Shown: positions 61,390 through 64,000 of the stretch, in pieces | Layout of the letters: each line of letters begins with the position of its first letter | How positions within the stretch are numbered: the first letter of the stretch is position 1 | DNA from: Tenebrio molitor | Taxonomy: Eukaryota; Arthropoda; Insecta; Coleoptera; Tenebrionidae | Reading direction: 5' to 3' | NCBI RefSeq assembly: GCF_963966145.1 | Contig: NC_091048.1 | Span: forward strand, 29,202,001-29,266,000 | Length of the DNA stretch: 64,000 nt | Program-made: the position numbers and the translations under genes | The notes under the pieces: model-generated | The model's input: the letters and a program-made list of their open reading frames with translations, nothing else | What the model was told of the DNA's origin: nothing | The model's database searches: none

Positions 61390-62138
61390 ATAAAGTCCAT
61401 TCAATAAACATCTGGACTGTCAAAATCAAAATTGCAGTTAGGTTGGTTAAATCACTAGTTATTTTCATATTGCCCAGTTGTTATCTATGATTTTTTAATT
61501 TTTCAAACTATTCATTTGTTTAAATTGACATTGTCAAATAAATTGCAAAATTATTTAAGTGTATTTTGTAAAGAGGTTAAAATGGAAAGTTCAAAACGAA
61601 CTAGGGTGGTTTTATTGGCGCAAGAGAAGAGGGCCATAAGAAATTATTATGAGGAACAAAAAAAAAGTGATAATAACGGGAAGAAATTACAAATTTGTGC
61701 CAAAGCCGGTCCAGTATTGTTAACTAAGAATTGGTGTTCGTTCTTGTGATTCACAAATCAAAATTTTGGAGAGATAAGTGTTAATCAAGTGTTAAATAAT
61801 TTTCTTCTGAATAAATGAAACAGATTAGTTTATTTTGGATGATTTTGGTTGTTGTTTAATTTGTTACCGGTTTTCAGCTTGTCGCGTGTTTTTTATAAAC
61901 TTTATTAAATTGCTCTAATTCATTTAGTTGCTGCATTTCACTTCAAGTGTTCGAAGCAATGAATGATTCAAAACATTTTTAATTCAATGAAAATGAAAAC
62001 ATAACCTAAATATATTTTGTAACTAGATTTTGATGTCGGTACACTCTAGCGAAAATTTTTTATATCCAAGTACAGTCAAAACAAGCATTTTATTTAAAAT
62101 TTAATTTTGACAGTCCAGGAGTTTTTTGAATTTATTAT
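61390..62138 (+). mobile_element. 750-bp element with a possible DNA-binding ORF remnant
   Basis: Inverted ends share TCTGGACTGTCAAAATC / TCCTGGACTGTCAAAATT, preceded by TATAA...ATTCAA. An ORF at 61516-61749 (77 codons) reads SSKRTRVVLLAQEKRAIRNYYEE. I think this resembles the N-terminal helix-turn-helix of pogo/Tigger-type transposases (KRxRxVLSLxEKxxII), but the match is short. TA-flanked ends would fit that superfamily. It abuts the 2-kb element to its left. Confidence 0.55.
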
Positions 62139-62230
62139 AGATTTTTATAAACAAATTGTTAGAACTTTAAATTATGTTTTAGTTAAGCCTGTAACACCGA
62201 AATTGTTCACACAACACACAAAAGCATGTA

Positions 62231-62476
62231 CTATTCCGGACACGGAATCTTGGCCACAAATGACATTTAACTGACAAATAGGTGTGAACTGGCCTTATAG
62301 AATATAACCCAACTTTTGACTCAATAATGCCATTTCCCTGCTTTTTTGATGTCACAAGAAAAACTTCAAAGCGATTTTTAATAATTGTCATTTATTAATG
62401 ACACTAATGCTTGGTTTACATAATTTTTTTTAGAAATGTCTAAAAAATGTTGGCCAAGATTCTGTGTCCGGAATAG
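62231..62476. mobile_element. MITE family 10 (246 bp)
   Basis: Ends read CTATTCCGGACAC(G/A)GAATC then TTGGCCA inward, about 29 bp with one mismatch. TA at 62229-62230 and 62477-62478. The right arm contains AATGCTTGGTTTACAT, also found in the next element. Confidence 0.85.
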
Positions 62477-62495
62477 TACCATCGGGGACAAATTA

Positions 62496-62851
62496 CTTTG
62501 GTCGTCAAAGTCAATTGACTGACATAAAGTTGTAAAGCAAGCATTAGGACGGTTAACCTTATTTTTTACTACTGTCAACCACTGTCACTGTCAAACTTAT
62601 CATTGCAAAAATGGACAACTGAAGGAGATATTCCTAGGAGGAAAAATCGAAAAGGTTTCCACAAGGCAATTTGACCCATGGGCAATCCCCCAGAAACAAG
62701 GGAGATGATTCTAAATTTTTGAATGGTGGAAGGTGCCATATTTTTGACAAGAGAAAAGTTAATAATTTGAAATTGTTATCACTATTGACTTGACGTTAAT
62801 GCTTGGTTTACATTAATTTGTTTTGAAGTGACAGAAGAATGACGACCAAAG
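62496..62851. mobile_element. MITE family 11 (356 bp)
   Basis: Inverted ends share CTTTGGTCGTCA and, further in, TTGTAAA(G/C)CAAGCATTA-type sequence. TA at 62494-62495 and 62852-62853. The right TA is also the left TA of the following element. Confidence 0.75.
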
Positions 62852-62853
62852 TA

Positions 62854-63084
62854 CCGGGTGATCAAGAAGGACTGTTTAAGTTGGCAGTACAATTAAGAAA
62901 AATTTTTAATTCGGTTATTTATAACACTGCAACCGGATATGTTTTGTTGGTTTATTTGACAAATATCTGATATAGGTATAGCATTAACAACGACAAGCCA
63001 TCAACAACCGACAGTTACTCCTGTTATACGATTTAAAATACCATTCAGTGTTACCAACTTAAACAGTCCTTCTTGATCGCCCCG
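62854..63084. mobile_element. MITE family 12 (231 bp)
   Basis: Terminal inverted repeats of about 35 bp share GATCAAGAAGGACTGTTTAA then GTTGG. TA at 62852-62853 and 63085-63086. Starts exactly where family 11 ends. Confidence 0.88.
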
Positions 63085-63086
63085 TA

Positions 63087-63852
63087 TTTTGTCCCCAATA
63101 GTATTCCTAGGGCAAAAACGTGCACCTTATTTACCAAAAAAAATGAATATCTCCACCATCTATCTCTCAAGACATTCCAGTGGAAACTTAACGTTTTACA
63201 ATACTCGTCAGTGTCAAGACGACCAGCAGCACGCGGTCCCCATTTTTTTGGTGGCGAAGCCTTCTCCACAAACCCGCGACAAATCCTGCCGTCGATCCTT
63301 GCGCCGACCTCACGCTCCGTGACCCTTCTAAGTTTCTAAGTTTCAAGGCCCCTCCACTTCCTTGAACTAAGCCAATATACTGACATTTGCATATTATGCA
63401 AGCGCGAATTTTTTCCACACCGCACCATTAACACAAAACTGAAAGTGGTCAGGATTTTTTGCCGAAAACGTAAATCAGGTCGGCCGGCCGGACCAATCAC
63501 CGACGTGACTTCCACCCGTCACTGCAAATTTTCGTCTCGCCGCAAAACACACCCGCGTGCGGTCTTTTTTAGACGTGTCTCTCGACCGTTTGCGAATCTC
63601 TCTATAGACGCGCTTATCGATCAGTCAAAATAAACATGTCGATTTTGGCCCGTCTCCAGACCCTGCCCCCGTATTCGTGCAACGTATGCAACCATAAATT
63701 TGGGTGAATTAAGAAGTGTTAGATTATCGGACGTCAAACACGCACTTTTTTTTATATCTGCGCATCCTTCAACCGGATGGATTTATTTCGATAGAGCGGT
63801 GGCGACCCTCCGGCGCCTGAAAACAGCGACACCAGTGCCGACGGGACGCAAC
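63087..63852. other. Upstream region of the right-edge gene
   Basis: GC-richer than the MITE cluster before it. No ORF is convincing. It probably includes the promoter and 5' UTR of the gene starting at 63853; an initiator-like ATCAGTC is at about 63620. Confidence 0.35.
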
Positions 63853-64000
63853 ATGAACGCGATACATCTCGTTCTAGGTAAGAGTCGAACAATTCGCTAA
63901 ACAAACGTCGGGACAGGTCAGTTTTATTTACACGAATAAACACTCGCGACGCATTCCGTGCGTAACGTGGAATCTTGGCGTTCCGCAGGGGTGCTGTTGG
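63853..64000 (+). CDS. Start of a further secreted-protein gene (3' partial)
   Basis: ATG 63853 opens exon 63853-63877 (reading MNAIHLVL). A GTAAGA donor, a 111-bp intron and a CCGCAG acceptor ending at 63988 follow, then GGGTGCTGTTGG to the window end. Joined, it begins MNAIHLVLGVLL, a signal-peptide start split in phase 1. Both chitin-binding genes in this window have the same short signal-peptide exon and phase, so this may be another family member, but its mature part is outside the window. Confidence 0.55.

Noticed and set aside
1..64000. tRNA, rRNA or CRISPR features
   Set aside because: I saw no cloverleaf with internal promoter boxes, no rRNA-like sequence and no CRISPR array by eye. 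A covariance-model scan would be needed to exclude small RNAs.

Overview
The window is nuclear DNA of an insect, most likely a beetle. Genes are split by GT-AG introns, two genes encode insect cuticle-type chitin-binding proteins, and the AT-rich intergenic DNA is full of short inverted-repeat elements flanked by TA. The species call is inference from style and gene content; I ran no search.

Layout. At 1-892 lies the 3' part of a spliced tyrosine recombinase of Crypton type with its catalytic residues visible. From about 1.5 to 13.2 kb there is no convincing host gene, only decayed Tc1/mariner-superfamily transposase pieces (1.5-2.2, 5.6-6.1, 8.8-9.0 kb) and MITEs (4.75, 12.1, 12.7, 13.0 kb), between GC-richer stretches where overlapping ORFs on both strands look spurious. 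At 16,485-17,806 (-) is a complete five-exon gene for holocytochrome c synthase (HCCS). At 22,630-24,135 (+) is an intronless secreted or membrane glycoprotein with PQQQPGMGGYGGY repeats, one hydrophobic segment and a Cys-rich, N-glycosylated tail.

From 25 to 48.5 kb lie two tail-to-tail genes for secreted proteins with an N-terminal type-2 chitin-binding (peritrophin-A) domain. The first (25,065-29,163, +) carries a very long Asn/Gln-rich tail. The second (29,969-48,496, -) has a Ser/Thr/Glu-rich middle and a second chitin-binding domain at its C terminus. Its first intron is about 10.5 kb and full of transposon debris. Its second intron contains a decayed copy of part of its own last exon, itself interrupted by a MITE. 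At the right edge (63,853 onward) a further gene begins with a signal-peptide exon split in the same phase.

From 48.5 to 63.8 kb is a repeat-rich interval: reverse-transcriptase scraps, a degenerate satellite-like array, nested and abutting MITEs, a 2-kb terminal-inverted-repeat element and long palindromes. The chitin-binding proteins presumably work together in the cuticle or another chitin matrix. HCCS is an unrelated mitochondrial housekeeping gene.

The most notable material is (i) the chitin-binding gene group with the intronic self-copy, (ii) the prion-protein-like domain order of the glycoprotein at 22.6 kb, and (iii) several TA-flanked MITE families sharing one terminal motif and inserting into each other.
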